A stretch of DNA of 64,000 nt from JACPVU01 sp964373255. GTDB taxonomy: Archaea; Aenigmatarchaeota; Aenigmatarchaeia; GW2011-AR5. The DNA is taken from the NCBI GenBank assembly GCA_964373255.1, contig CAYJTG010000005.1, positions 32,050-96,049 on the forward strand, in the 5' to 3' direction. Each line of letters begins with the position of its first letter. Position 1 is the first letter of the stretch. Below, piece after piece: positions 33,190 through 41,478 of the stretch. Both the position numbers and the translations under genes were made by a program. A model generated the notes under the pieces. The model worked only from the letters and a program-made list of their open reading frames with translations. It made no database searches and was not told the DNA's origin.

Positions 33190-33549
33190 CTATTCTTCCG
33201 TAAGATACCTTTTTTGTTTTAATCTTATAATTCTGATGCCGTTCTTTTTTAAAGCTTTAATAAGCGCCTTGTCGTTAGTTCCGACGATGCACTTTTCTTT
33301 CATGGCATAATTTAAAATTGCCTTGTCGGCTCTTTCTTCGGAGTTTATTATTTCAATCTTATTTTGTTCTATCAGTCTTAGCGCTATTTTTGCAGATACC
33401 GAATCCTTGCCTTTCTGCCTGCCTATTTTCTTCAGCTCATCAACGCACGAAGACAAGGTGCAGACCTCATGGTATTTCAGGTACTCAAAAATATCGATGC
33501 CAAACTGGTTCGGCAGCATGAGAAAATTCGTGTCAAGAAGGGCTTTCAT
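33190..33549 (-). CDS. PIN-domain protein (archaeal Fcf1/UPF0129-like)
   Basis: A 119-residue PIN nuclease domain. LLDTNFLML near residues 4-12, a conserved Glu (CVDELKKIG), ADKAILNYA and VGTNDKALIKALK carry the acidic metal ligands. The start KALLDTNFLMLPNQFGIDIF is typical of archaeal proteins related to the rRNA-processing nuclease Fcf1. No antitoxin gene adjoins it, which favours an RNA-processing role over a VapC toxin. Confidence 0.88.
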   Translation of the reverse strand: MKALLDTNFLMLPNQFGIDIFEYLKYHEVCTLSSCVDELKKIGRQKGKDSVSAKIALRLIEQNKIEIINSEERADKAILNYAMKEKCIVGTNDKALIKALKKNGIRIIRLKQKRYLTEE

Positions 33550-33666
33550 AGTAAGAAATTGTAAGCAGCGAATTTAAATTCGACAATCTTTTTGGTAAAT
33601 CTGCCATTTCTTCTAGGAGTGTTTGCATGTTTCAGGTTTTAAATATCTAATTTTCATAGGATTGCC

Positions 33667-34098
33667 ATGAATTACTGGACAAATGCATTGTTCTCGGGAT
33701 TAATTCTGCTGAACGGCTGCAGCCTTTTCAGGTATTTCACGGATGAGAGCATAGACCTGAAACCTAAAGAAATATTATACGTCGACGTCGACGGCGATTA
33801 CAAGTCCGACCTACGCGTGGTAGGCTTTGATAGCAACCACGATGAAAAAACAGAATCAGTCTGCTACTTCCCTATAATGAAAGAAGACGGGGTCGAAGGG
33901 GAAATATCCCTTAATTTGCCTATATTCATCAAAGACCTTGACAAAGACGGCTACGTGACGCGAGTACGCATGCTTGACACCGATTCCAAATCAATCAGAT
34001 ACGTAGAAATAGGGGAAATTACGCTGGACATAATGAGAAACTGGTACCCGGAAGTACTCAGTACAAATCAATGCGAAATAAAAGATGAAATAAAGTAA
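33667..34098 (+). CDS. Putative lipoprotein with Asp-rich repeats
   Basis: A 143-residue protein. A short signal peptide ends in LILLNGC, a plausible lipobox with Cys18. The mature part has calcium-loop-like stretches (DVDGDYKSDL near residue 41 and DLDKDGYVT near 91), as seen in exported repeat proteins. It is probably anchored outside the cytoplasmic membrane. Family unknown. Confidence 0.65.
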   Translation: MNYWTNALFSGLILLNGCSLFRYFTDESIDLKPKEILYVDVDGDYKSDLRVVGFDSNHDEKTESVCYFPIMKEDGVEGEISLNLPIFIKDLDKDGYVTRVRMLDTDSKSIRYVEIGEITLDIMRNWYPEVLSTNQCEIKDEIK

Positions 34099-34142
34099 AA
34101 AAATAAGAAATCACAAATTCTGTTGAATAATTTTTCTGCGTT

Positions 34143-34565
34143 TTAATCTTCGTCGCTTTCTTTTTCTGATCCTTCTGAAGAATCTTCTTCCTGAGTCTCT
34201 TCTGATTCAGAGCTCGATTCTTTCTGCTCTGCCTCTTCTGTCTGTTCTGATGCGCCAACCTTGTCGGCTATAGCGAACTTGTTTGCAACTTCTCTTATCC
34301 TTATTCTGCACTGTTCGCCCTTCTTTCCGCCGTTGACGAAGACGACAAAATTTTCAACCTTCGTTATTCCGTCGCCTTTCGAACCGATGTCTGTTATGGT
34401 TACGTCGTACTCTTCTCCTATTTTTATGGGCTTTGGCCTGTCAAATCTGTCATGCCCGAATCCGCCGCCTCCACCGCCGTAGCCACCGCCTCCACCGCCG
34501 TAGCCACCGCCGCCTCCACCGCCGCGACGATCTCTTCCGAATCCGCCTCTTCCTCTTCTTTCCAT
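34143..34565 (-). CDS. RGG-rich TRAM-domain RNA-binding protein with acidic tail
   Basis: A 140-residue protein in three parts: an Arg/Gly-rich N-terminus with repeated GGGGGYGGG blocks (residues 1-42), a TRAM beta-barrel (about 47-105, PIKIGEEYDVTITDIGSKGDG...FVVFVNGG), and a Ser/Glu-rich acidic tail (112-140). Archaeal TRAM proteins act as RNA chaperones resembling cold-shock proteins. The added RGG region and acidic tail make it look like a eukaryotic hnRNP-type condensing protein. The leader is long, with candidate promoters in 34566-34850. Confidence 0.88.
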   Translation of the reverse strand: MERRGRGGFGRDRRGGGGGGGYGGGGGGYGGGGGGFGHDRFDRPKPIKIGEEYDVTITDIGSKGDGITKVENFVVFVNGGKKGEQCRIRIREVANKFAIADKVGASEQTEEAEQKESSSESEETQEEDSSEGSEKESDED

Positions 34566-34842
34566 TCTTCAACACCTTCTATTTTTTATTAGGGCGATAC
34601 ATAAGTCGGTCTAGTTGTTTGTTGATTGAGCAAAGACCGTCTTTCGTATTCAATACCCCTTTATATTTTCGTTAGAAACAGGACCTCAATGAAGCTCTAG
34701 TAAAAGCGAAAAATCGCCCCGACTTCTTAACTAAAGCCAAAAACCCTGAATTCCGGGTTCCTTCTGCCTTACTTCCCTTCACTTACTTCCTTTCCCTAAC
34801 AGTACTAATTATTGATAAAAGATAAGTATTTAAAAAGGATAA
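34566..34842 (-). other. Non-coding stretch with two promoter-like sites and short hairpins
   Basis: On the minus strand a TATA-like TTTTTAAATACTT (about 34826-34838) is followed by a purine-rich stretch with no reading frame. Then come CCCGGAATTCAGGG-TTTTT and GCGATTTTTCGC-TTTT, both terminator-like, and a second TATA-like AAAATATAAAGG near 34660 before the TRAM gene. It could be a small RNA gene or a long regulated leader. No known RNA family was recognised. Confidence 0.35.
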
Positions 34843-34850
34843 ATCGGAGG

Positions 34851-34939
34851 GGCACTGTCAACTTAAGGGTGGTTAGCTGTTGCTAACCACCCAGAAAAGG
34901 CTGTTGCCGATAGGCAACAGCCGTTAAGTTGACAGTGCC
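34851..34939. mobile_element. IS6-like MITE, family B copy 3
   Basis: A clean 89-bp copy: GGCACTGTCAACTTAA and TTAAGTTGACAGTGCC ends, arms GGGTGGTTAGC/GCTAACCACCC and GGCTGTTGCC/GGCAACAGCC. Exact 8-bp duplication ATCGGAGG at 34843-34850 and 34940-34947. A further GATTTTCTTT/AAAGAAAATC hairpin follows near 34991. Confidence 0.93.
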
Positions 34940-35010
34940 ATCGGAGGCAAACTTGTTTTTACTTGTCTTTTCTTGAGAATTTCTTACTTGATTTTCTTTC
35001 TTAAAGAAAA

Positions 35011-35646
35011 TCACTTGAAAATCTCGCCCGTTTCCTCGCTCCACCAGACAAGATCTAAGTGAGCAAATGGTATCCCAATGGAATTTGCAAATTCCTTCAT
35101 CTTCTGCTCGATTTCTAAATATTTCTTTTCTGTCAACGATTTTGGGATTTCTAAAATAACGCCATATTTTACCAGGTTTTTCAATATGTGGCGGTCTAAA
35201 ATGGCAATGTCATCGCCAAATCCCACATTCCTCAGAAAATGGCTCGCCTCTTTCATGCCAATACCTTTGACATTCTTAATCAGCCATTCTCGTAGGGCAA
35301 ATACGTTAGGCAGGGCGTTCATTTTGTCTTTTACTTTCAATTCGTCATTATTCGTGAACAATTGCCTTGCCCGTTCCAGATATTTAGACTTGTTTTCATT
35401 GAACCTCACAGACGCCATCCATTTCTTCATTTCATTTGATGAGCCGTTATACAATAATCCAGTTTCCTTCAATTTCTCGATCGTGCGCCAGCACGACTTT
35501 GCCTTGCTCTGCGGCGTCAGCAGGCAAAAACAGAGCTCGCCAAATACGTGCCTGTCGTCCTGCTGAAAATTATCGCGGAAATCTTCGAGGCGGGCTTCTA
35601 TCGCCTGTTTTTTTTGTTCATATTTCTGTTTTAATTCGGATATCAT
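35011..35646 (-). CDS. ogg: N-glycosylase/DNA lyase (archaeal Ogg2)
   Basis: A 211-residue HhH-GPD protein of the Ogg2 type. The helix-hairpin-helix is VKGIGMKEASHFLRN near residues 125-139, with the catalytic Lys inside it, and the catalytic Asp is in AILDRHIL near 150. It lacks the N-terminal domain of eukaryotic OGG1, as expected for this class. It removes 8-oxoguanine and cleaves the strand. The C-terminus HLDLVWWSEETGEIFK is typical, and a C-terminal Lys is used in substrate contact in this class. Confidence 0.93.
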   Translation of the reverse strand: MISELKQKYEQKKQAIEARLEDFRDNFQQDDRHVFGELCFCLLTPQSKAKSCWRTIEKLKETGLLYNGSSNEMKKWMASVRFNENKSKYLERARQLFTNNDELKVKDKMNALPNVFALREWLIKNVKGIGMKEASHFLRNVGFGDDIAILDRHILKNLVKYGVILEIPKSLTEKKYLEIEQKMKEFANSIGIPFAHLDLVWWSEETGEIFK

Positions 35647-35680
35647 GTTATTGAATTAGAATGAAAATATTAAAGATAAT

Positions 35681-36436
35681 TCAATCGTTCTTTGTAGAAG
35701 CAATCTTCCATAGATGTTCAAAATGATTTCTGTACGTATCGGCAATTTTCTTGTTCTGTATCATTATCGCAGTTGGAGGAGTATCCCATGAAACAACGAC
35801 AATTTTATCGCCATATACGAATGTATTTGTTGGATTGAATTCATCACCATCAAGAAATCTGTATGTAGTTGTTGATGCAGTTTTTTTATCAAACAAGAAT
35901 ATACGTTTCTTTTTGATTGTTATTACACGTTCTCGGATATTATTATGCTTCAAATTTCTGAAGTGCTGTTTCATAAATAATTGAAGATTTTCATTGTATT
36001 TTTCGTCGTCTATCCCTGTTATAAGGACTTCTTTTTTTGTTTTTACTATATCTTTCAGAAAATACTTTATACCCTCGATGCTTTTGAAAACTTCGACCCT
36101 TGTATCTTCTCTGGGTAGCTTTGTCATAGCTTCCAATTCAGGCAATATTTTTTCAATTTCATTCTCTTGAAATTCCAATTCTTTCTTTTTCTCTTCTAGA
36201 TAATGTTTTATTTTAACTGGCGGAGTCGCTTGAAAATATTTTTTGGCATCTTTGTATATGTGTGTAACAAGGCCTTTTTTCATTAACTGTTCCAATTTAT
36301 CATAAACATGTACACGGTATATACCTGTTTTCTGGCCTATTTCGTACGCTGTAATAGGACCGGATTTCAACAAAATTATGTATACGTTGACCTCATTTTC
36401 TGTGAGTCCTATTTTTTTCAATATTGATGTTTCCAT
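35681..36436 (-). CDS. TrmB-family transcriptional regulator
   Basis: A 251-residue regulator with an N-terminal winged helix (LTENEVNVYIILLKSG, then YRVHVYDKLEQLMKKGLV), a helical linker and a C-terminal phospholipase-D-like sensor domain. The ATG at 36436 lies about 25 nt from a TATTTAAG box; the longer frame crosses that box and the operator. It is divergent from the three-gene operon starting at 36554 and shares a perfect palindrome with it, so it probably regulates that operon and itself. The effector is unknown. Confidence 0.88.
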   Translation of the reverse strand: METSILKKIGLTENEVNVYIILLKSGPITAYEIGQKTGIYRVHVYDKLEQLMKKGLVTHIYKDAKKYFQATPPVKIKHYLEEKKKELEFQENEIEKILPELEAMTKLPREDTRVEVFKSIEGIKYFLKDIVKTKKEVLITGIDDEKYNENLQLFMKQHFRNLKHNNIRERVITIKKKRIFLFDKKTASTTTYRFLDGDEFNPTNTFVYGDKIVVVSWDTPPTAIMIQNKKIADTYRNHFEHLWKIASTKND

Positions 36437-36478
36437 AGTTATTACTCTATCACTATTGCTTAAATATCTATATATTTT

Positions 36479-36495
36479 CGTACTATAATAGTACG
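36479..36495. promoter_or_regulatory. 17-bp palindromic operator between TrmB and HDO operon
   Basis: CGTACTAT-A-ATAGTACG is a perfect palindrome in the divergent intergenic region, about 43 nt from the regulator start and 59 nt from the operon start. Its position next to both core promoters suits a TrmB operator. Confidence 0.6.
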
Positions 36496-36553
36496 ACATA
36501 ATTCTAAATATTAATTATTACTATATAGTTATAATTAAATGGAGTGTGTTAAA

Positions 36554-37345
36554 ATGAGCTCATACGGAGAAATGATAGAGTCTCTTAAGAAAAGTATGGT
36601 GGATGATCATATAGCTGTCAATAGGTCGAGAAATCCTGTATATGGTAAACTTGGGAATATAGGCAAAGGCAGACTTTCGTATGTGATTACACAGTACACA
36701 ATATTTCCAAGGAATATTGTTTCTTATCTAGAAAATGTGCGGGAAGAGATGAAAGAATTTGATGATGTGTACGATGAGTTAGAAAGGAATATAAAAGAGG
36801 AGAAAGGAAGCGCGACAAAAGACATCAAGCACTACGATATACTGACACAAGGAATTAAAGACGAGTTTGGGTTAGATATAACCATTATTTGTCCAACGCC
36901 TACTACTGCTACATTCGATATGGGAATGTACGAGGCAACTTTCATGTCTGATGATAAATATGCTATAATGGGAGCAACATATGCCATGGAAGCGACAGCT
37001 GTACCAGAGTTGGAAATAGTAAAAGAATTGACAAATGAGCTTTCACGACTTTTCTATAAAAGAGGGATTTTCAGCGAAACACTGAAAGGGTTTTTTGATA
37101 TACATATAAACGATCTCGAAATTGGTCATGAGAACGGCTTGAGGGATGCTTGTGAAAAATATGTAAATGATGAGAAAACGCAGGAAAGCTTCGTGAATGG
37201 ATTCAATCTTGTTATGAACACAATGGATAAGTGGTGGGCTGGGTTGAATAGAGAATCTGAGATGTTTGGAAAAAATTTCAAGAACATCTATAAAAAAATG
37301 CGACAAAAAAGATCAAAAAACGCGATTTTCTGTGAATTTTCATGA
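36554..37345 (+). CDS. Heme-oxygenase-like diiron (HDO/iron-containing redox) enzyme
   Basis: A 263-residue all-helical protein resembling the iron-containing redox enzyme group related to CADD, UndA and TENA. The segments EATAVPELEIV and FFDIHINDLEIGHENGL place Glu and two His in the spacing used for a dinuclear iron site, and KHYDILTQGI is another conserved-looking His region. HDO enzymes cleave or oxygenate amino acids, fatty acids or hydroxylamines; the substrate is unknown. GGAG lies 9 nt before the ATG at 36554. It is first in a coupled operon divergent from a TrmB regulator. Confidence 0.7.
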   Translation: MSSYGEMIESLKKSMVDDHIAVNRSRNPVYGKLGNIGKGRLSYVITQYTIFPRNIVSYLENVREEMKEFDDVYDELERNIKEEKGSATKDIKHYDILTQGIKDEFGLDITIICPTPTTATFDMGMYEATFMSDDKYAIMGATYAMEATAVPELEIVKELTNELSRLFYKRGIFSETLKGFFDIHINDLEIGHENGLRDACEKYVNDEKTQESFVNGFNLVMNTMDKWWAGLNRESEMFGKNFKNIYKKMRQKRSKNAIFCEFS

Positions 37346-37644
37346 AATTGCTGCGAAAGCTCGTCACAATAGTTCAAAAAGAAGAGAGTTATATAGATGA
37401 TATTAAGAATTTTGTGCCACAAGATGAAGTTTATAGATTAGAAGACGAACAAAAAATAAGAATACATCAACATTTCTATAAAATAGACCCAGAAATTTAT
37501 TGTACAGGGCCAGTTTTAGGAAGAACAATAGGACAAATAATTGATGATAATGAACTCTGGCCAGAAAATTCTCCTGACGAAGACGTGTGCGGAATTTACA
37601 AACTGATAATAATTAATAATGAAAACGACAATAGTTCATCATGA
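37342..37644 (+). CDS. Unknown 100-residue protein in HDO-NnrD operon
   Basis: A small acidic protein with no recognised family. It contains a His-rich RIHQHFYKIDPE stretch near residue 40. Its ATG overlaps the stop of the diiron-enzyme gene (ATGA at 37342), and its own stop overlaps the ATG of nnrD (ATGA at 37641). Tight coupling on both sides suggests it functions with the neighbouring enzymes. Confidence 0.65.
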   Translation: MKLLRKLVTIVQKEESYIDDIKNFVPQDEVYRLEDEQKIRIHQHFYKIDPEIYCTGPVLGRTIGQIIDDNELWPENSPDEDVCGIYKLIIINNENDNSSS

Positions 37645-38468
37645 TATCAAAATCCATCCTGAAGAAGATATACAGACCCCGGCCAGCCTGGTCACGCAAG
37701 GGCGATTTCGGCAGATTATTGGTCGTCGGCGGCTCTGCGCTCTACAGTGGCTCGCCAATATTTAACGCATTGGCTGCTTACCGAAGCGGATGCGATCTTG
37801 TAAAGATAATCGCTCCGGAGAAGACAGCTTACAGCATTAGATCTTATTCTCCTGACCTCATTGCTTATCCTTTGAAAGGAGAATACCTAAATAAGAAACA
37901 TATTAATCAAATCCTCTCTGAACAAAAGAATTCGGATGCAATGGTCATAGGCGGCGGACTATCGAGAGAAAAGGCGACGCTTGGTGCGGTTCGTGCGATA
38001 ATCAAGAAAACAAGGATTCCAGCTGTTGTCGATGCAGATGCATTGCACGCAGTAAATTTCCGCTTGCGGAGCAATTTTGTTCTAACGCCGCATTCTTATG
38101 AATTCTACAGGTTAAGCGGGAAAAGAGTATACGCAGATCTGAGAGAGCGGTCTCGTGCAGCAGGAGAATTGGCAAAAAAACTTGGCTGCACAATACTTCT
38201 AAAAGGCCATATAGATATTATAACTGACGGCAGTAAAACAGCAATAAATAAGACGGGCAGCCCATTCATGACAAAGGGCGGTTTCGGTGACACGCTGGCA
38301 GGCGTATGCGGCGCATTGCTAGCGCGCGGCGTGAATACATTCGACGCAGCGTGCGCAGCCGCATATATTAATGGCCGCGCCGGCGATTTGGCTGCACAGA
38401 AATATGGCGAGGGCGTGCTTGCTTCTGACTTGATAAATGAAATACATAATGTGATAAAGGAAAAATAG
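37641..38468 (+). CDS. nnrD: ADP/ATP-dependent NAD(P)H-hydrate dehydratase
   Basis: A 275-residue ribokinase-fold enzyme equal to the C-terminal domain of YjeF. KGDFGRLLVVGGS opens the domain, VVDADAL follows, and GGFGDTLAGVCGAL carries the catalytic Asp. It repairs hydrated NAD(P)H. In many archaea it is fused to the NnrE epimerase domain; here it is separate and no epimerase gene is seen in the window. Third gene of the TrmB-flanked operon. Confidence 0.92.
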   Translation: MISKSILKKIYRPRPAWSRKGDFGRLLVVGGSALYSGSPIFNALAAYRSGCDLVKIIAPEKTAYSIRSYSPDLIAYPLKGEYLNKKHINQILSEQKNSDAMVIGGGLSREKATLGAVRAIIKKTRIPAVVDADALHAVNFRLRSNFVLTPHSYEFYRLSGKRVYADLRERSRAAGELAKKLGCTILLKGHIDIITDGSKTAINKTGSPFMTKGGFGDTLAGVCGALLARGVNTFDAACAAAYINGRAGDLAAQKYGEGVLASDLINEIHNVIKEK

Positions 38469-38602
38469 GCAAAAACTTCATATTTAAACTTTTCCATGGC
38501 AATTGTAAAGTGTATTAAGGATGGCAGGTTTGAAAGTAAGGCAAGAAAAATCTAACTTGATTCCTTTGTGATTTTATATTAGTAATTTTTGAGGATATTT
38601 TC

Positions 38603-39781
38603 ATGACGTTTTTGAATCAGATCGGGGACGGCGGCGGAATTCTAGGCACGCTTATATGGTTCGTTCTATTCTTTGTGCTCATATTTCTCTATCCGCGCCT
38701 TATGCTATCGCAGCTTATCTACAAGATAGAGCAGTCGGCCGTAAAGATGGAAAACATGTCGAAGGCATCGATAAAAATGGTCGCAAAGAAGGTCGACAAG
38801 AGCGCAGGAAAGGATCTGAAGACAAAGATCGAGGATTTCACTGATTTCTTTGTCGTTGAGCCATCTGCCATCGACCCGTACGGCCTGGTCAAGAAAGTCG
38901 ACCAGACGATAAGAGGCATGGAGACAAGGTTCTCGGAATTCACAGACGAGATTTCAGGCAGCAAGAGCTATCAGGAGAAACAGCAAATAAACTACAGTCT
39001 CCGCGCAGCTATCGGGCTCAGGATGATATCCAAGATCGTCCGCCATTATGTGGAGATCGCAAAGAAATTCAAGAACCTCCAGATCGCGATGATACTTCAG
39101 ATGCAGCTGCCTATTATAGAGAAGCTAGCCGAAGGCGAGCTGAAAGGCGCAGAAGCCTTCCTAAGTAATCTTCCAATCGGCGACTCAATAGGACCATTAG
39201 TCGCCGCCTCGCTCGTCGATGACAGCAAAGAAATAGCTGAGGATATCATGATGGGCACTACGGAAATCGAAGGTCGGAAGTGCTTTGTTCTGAAAGCGAA
39301 GGGTCAGGGCCCGCACCTCGGGCGCGTTGACGAAGCCATAGTAAAAATAATGAAAAAGAACAGGATCGCCCGTGTTATCACCATAGACGCAGCGCAGAAG
39401 CTCGAGGGTGAAAAGTCTGGGTCTGTAGCCGAGGGCGTCGGCTTTGCAATGGGCGGCATAGGACAGAGGGAGCTAATAGAAAACATGCTTATTCCAAGGC
39501 AAATACCGCTGGACAGCATTGTCGTGAAGGTCGGTATGACCGAAGCAATCGCCCCAATGAGAAAGGATATCTTTAACGGATTGCCAAAGGCGCAGGATTG
39601 CATCAAAAAAGCAGTGAAGCGCGCGAAGAAGGGGCAGAAAGTTATGATTATAGGCATCGGAAATTCCTCGGGCACAGGCGACAACAAGAAGTGCGTCGAG
39701 CCATTGGAAAAAATCGTCGAAAACATCGAGAAGAAGGCCAAGGAAGAAGAACTAAAGCAGAAAAAGAAGGGCTGGTTCTAG
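38603..39781 (+). CDS. DUF1512 membrane protein
   Basis: A 392-residue protein with one N-terminal transmembrane helix (residues 14-31) and a long cytoplasmic region. The sequence matches the archaeal DUF1512 family (LRAAIGLRMISKIVRHYVEIA; GPLVAASL; KGQGPHLGRVDEAI). No function is established for the family. A Lys-rich tail (KKAKEEELKQKKKGWF) ends the protein. Its stop codon overlaps convergently with the pseudogene on the opposite strand. Confidence 0.85.
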   Translation: MTFLNQIGDGGGILGTLIWFVLFFVLIFLYPRLMLSQLIYKIEQSAVKMENMSKASIKMVAKKVDKSAGKDLKTKIEDFTDFFVVEPSAIDPYGLVKKVDQTIRGMETRFSEFTDEISGSKSYQEKQQINYSLRAAIGLRMISKIVRHYVEIAKKFKNLQIAMILQMQLPIIEKLAEGELKGAEAFLSNLPIGDSIGPLVAASLVDDSKEIAEDIMMGTTEIEGRKCFVLKAKGQGPHLGRVDEAIVKIMKKNRIARVITIDAAQKLEGEKSGSVAEGVGFAMGGIGQRELIENMLIPRQIPLDSIVVKVGMTEAIAPMRKDIFNGLPKAQDCIKKAVKRAKKGQKVMIIGIGNSSGTGDNKKCVEPLEKIVENIEKKAKEEELKQKKKGWF

Positions 39782-40075
39782 ACTTCTATGTTAAATCGTT
39801 CTTTTAGAACATTTAGCAGCAAGTCAGGATTGGTCCAGAAACCTTTTGTATCATCTTCAATATCGTACTTCAAAAAGAAATAATCACAAGTCCCTTTCCA
39901 ATAATCTCTAACATCAGCGTCTGATGACAAACCAATAACGACACTCTAAAGCAGCAGTTTCATTTATCGCCTTATCATATCTTTCCAAGCCTACTTTTTT
40001 GCAAACTTTCTCTAGAAATTCCATGTGATCGTAATCATCTTCAACAAGAAGGACACTTAATTCAGAAGCTTTCAT
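39778..40075 (-). pseudogene. Decayed receiver-like protein, frameshifted
   Basis: From the ATG at 40075 the frame reads MKASELSVLLVEDDYDHMEF and stops after 54 residues. In another frame it continues VVIGLSSDADVRDYWKGTCD, YFFLKYDIEDDTKGFW and ends at 39778. The two parts resemble the first strand with its acid pair and the last strands (Thr/Ser and Lys sites) of a response-regulator receiver, but the middle with the phospho-accepting Asp is missing. A deletion plus frameshift explains this. It could also be a divergent short protein with a sequencing error. Confidence 0.5.
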
Positions 40076-40280
40076 GGTCAAAAATATTAAGACAATCTAT
40101 AAAAAGTAAATACAACAGACATTTATGCACCCCAATCGTAATTTTCCCGTGGTTTTAGCAAACGCTTTAATAGTTTTGTAGGTTATTTTTTTGTTACTGG
40201 TCAAAAGATACAAAGAGATACATTTATAAAGTTTATGTACAATGAAAATGTAGACAAATTTCAAAAAAATCACGAAAAAT

Positions 40281-40310
40281 AGGAAGGGATTAAGTCTAGA
40301 TTATAAGGGT
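40281..40310 (-). repeat. Family C terminal fragment
   Basis: AGGAAGGGATTAAGTCTAGA matches the end of the family C repeats at 1291, 21205 and 30352. Only this end is present, directly before the TrmB gene at 40317. The AT-rich 40076-40280 interval holds only promoter-like sequence (TTTATAAAG near 40225). Confidence 0.55.
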
Positions 40311-40316
40311 GTGGAT

Positions 40317-41141
40317 ATGGTTGCAAGCAATAAGACACTGGATATGCTGAAAACAATCGGCTTGAATAAGTACGAACGCAATTTGTGGACAGCGCTTCTT
40401 TCTAGAGGTGCGTCTACAGCCGGAGAATTAAGTGATATTTCCAACGTTCCTCGTTCTAGATGCTACGACGTGTTAGAGTCATTGGCAACAAAAGGCTTCA
40501 TTGTAATACAGCCTGGAAAGCCGATAAAATACGTTGCCATGAACCCTAAGGAGGCTTTGGAGCGCGTCAAAAAGAAGATTCGTGAAGACGCGGTTGAGAC
40601 AACGGAAAAGATCGAGCGATTCCTTAAGAGCGACTCGATAAGGGAGCTTGAAAGGCTGCACAAGGAAAATATGAAGGTCATGAACCCTGAGGACCTTACG
40701 GGCGCACTGAAGGGCAGGTACGCCATGCACCAGCAGGTTGAGACGATGCTGAAAAATGCAAAGAAATCCGTGAAGCTTCTTACCACAGACCGCGGCCTGA
40801 AAGAATTGCTCGATACCCACGGTCCTTTGCTAAAGAGGGTTTCCAATTCTGGCGTGAAAATCCAGATCGCTGCGCCCGTCAGAAAGGATGCATTAGATAC
40901 TGTAAAAGAGCTGGCACAGTACGCGCAGGTAAGAAATATCAGTGATGTTGAGATGGTTGAAAAATTTGCAGGGCGACTTTTCGTTGTTGACGGCCAGGAA
41001 TTCGTGCTTGGCCTGACAGACGACACAAAAATACACCCGACACAGGATGTGGCTTTGTGGACGCAGAGCTCGCACGCATCTTCTTCGGTTTTCGAGCCCA
41101 TGTTTGAGCTCGTCTGGCATCATGCTAAGCCCGTTAAGTGA
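40317..41141 (+). CDS. TrmB-family transcriptional regulator
   Basis: A 274-residue regulator. The winged helix is LNKYERNLWTALLSRGAS, then VPRSRCYDVLESLATKGF; a coiled linker and a phospholipase-D-like sensor domain with a DGQEFVLGLTDD segment follow. A GTG at 40311 is an alternative start, but ATG 40317 has GGTGTGG upstream. It is followed by an overlapping small gene. The target and ligand are unknown. It is less AT-rich than the other two TrmB genes in the window. Confidence 0.88.
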   Translation: MVASNKTLDMLKTIGLNKYERNLWTALLSRGASTAGELSDISNVPRSRCYDVLESLATKGFIVIQPGKPIKYVAMNPKEALERVKKKIREDAVETTEKIERFLKSDSIRELERLHKENMKVMNPEDLTGALKGRYAMHQQVETMLKNAKKSVKLLTTDRGLKELLDTHGPLLKRVSNSGVKIQIAAPVRKDALDTVKELAQYAQVRNISDVEMVEKFAGRLFVVDGQEFVLGLTDDTKIHPTQDVALWTQSSHASSSVFEPMFELVWHHAKPVK

Positions 41142-41464
41142 TAAGTATGGATGGCGACGAAGTATATCTTTCTTCTCCTGAATCTAGTGTAGACCCAAGA
41201 CTAATAAAATTAGATTTTCATAGAAGAATGAAAGCGTATCATGAAAGCAAACAATTTCCATTCGGTGAACTTAATAATGGTAATATATTTTATGACGCTT
41301 TTCTTAATGATATGTTCCATTCCGTAGCTGCAGACTATCATGGCACCTTGCTTGGTTTTTATGCGTATCGTATGTTAAGGCGAAAATATTCTATTGGAAA
41401 AATAATTAGAGAAGTACGAAATATGCAGCAGCAAGCCAAAAAAGAAAAAGCTGCAGCGTACTAA
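41138..41464 (+). CDS. Unknown 108-residue protein coupled to TrmB
   Basis: A small soluble protein, no family recognised. It is rich in Tyr, His and Phe around residues 28-80 (FHRRMKAYHESKQFPFG, DMFHSVAADYHGTLLG) and ends in a helical Lys/Gln-rich segment. The start GTG overlaps the regulator stop (GTGA at 41138); ATG at 41147 is possible. The overlap suggests a role linked to the regulator. Confidence 0.6.
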   Translation: MISMDGDEVYLSSPESSVDPRLIKLDFHRRMKAYHESKQFPFGELNNGNIFYDAFLNDMFHSVAADYHGTLLGFYAYRMLRRKYSIGKIIREVRNMQQQAKKEKAAAY

Positions 41465-41478
41465 AGTCCGCAGAGAAT

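Noticed and set aside
33190..33549. VapC toxin of a toxin-antitoxin pair
   Set aside because: No small antitoxin gene adjoins it, and the N-terminal sequence fits the stand-alone archaeal Fcf1-like group.
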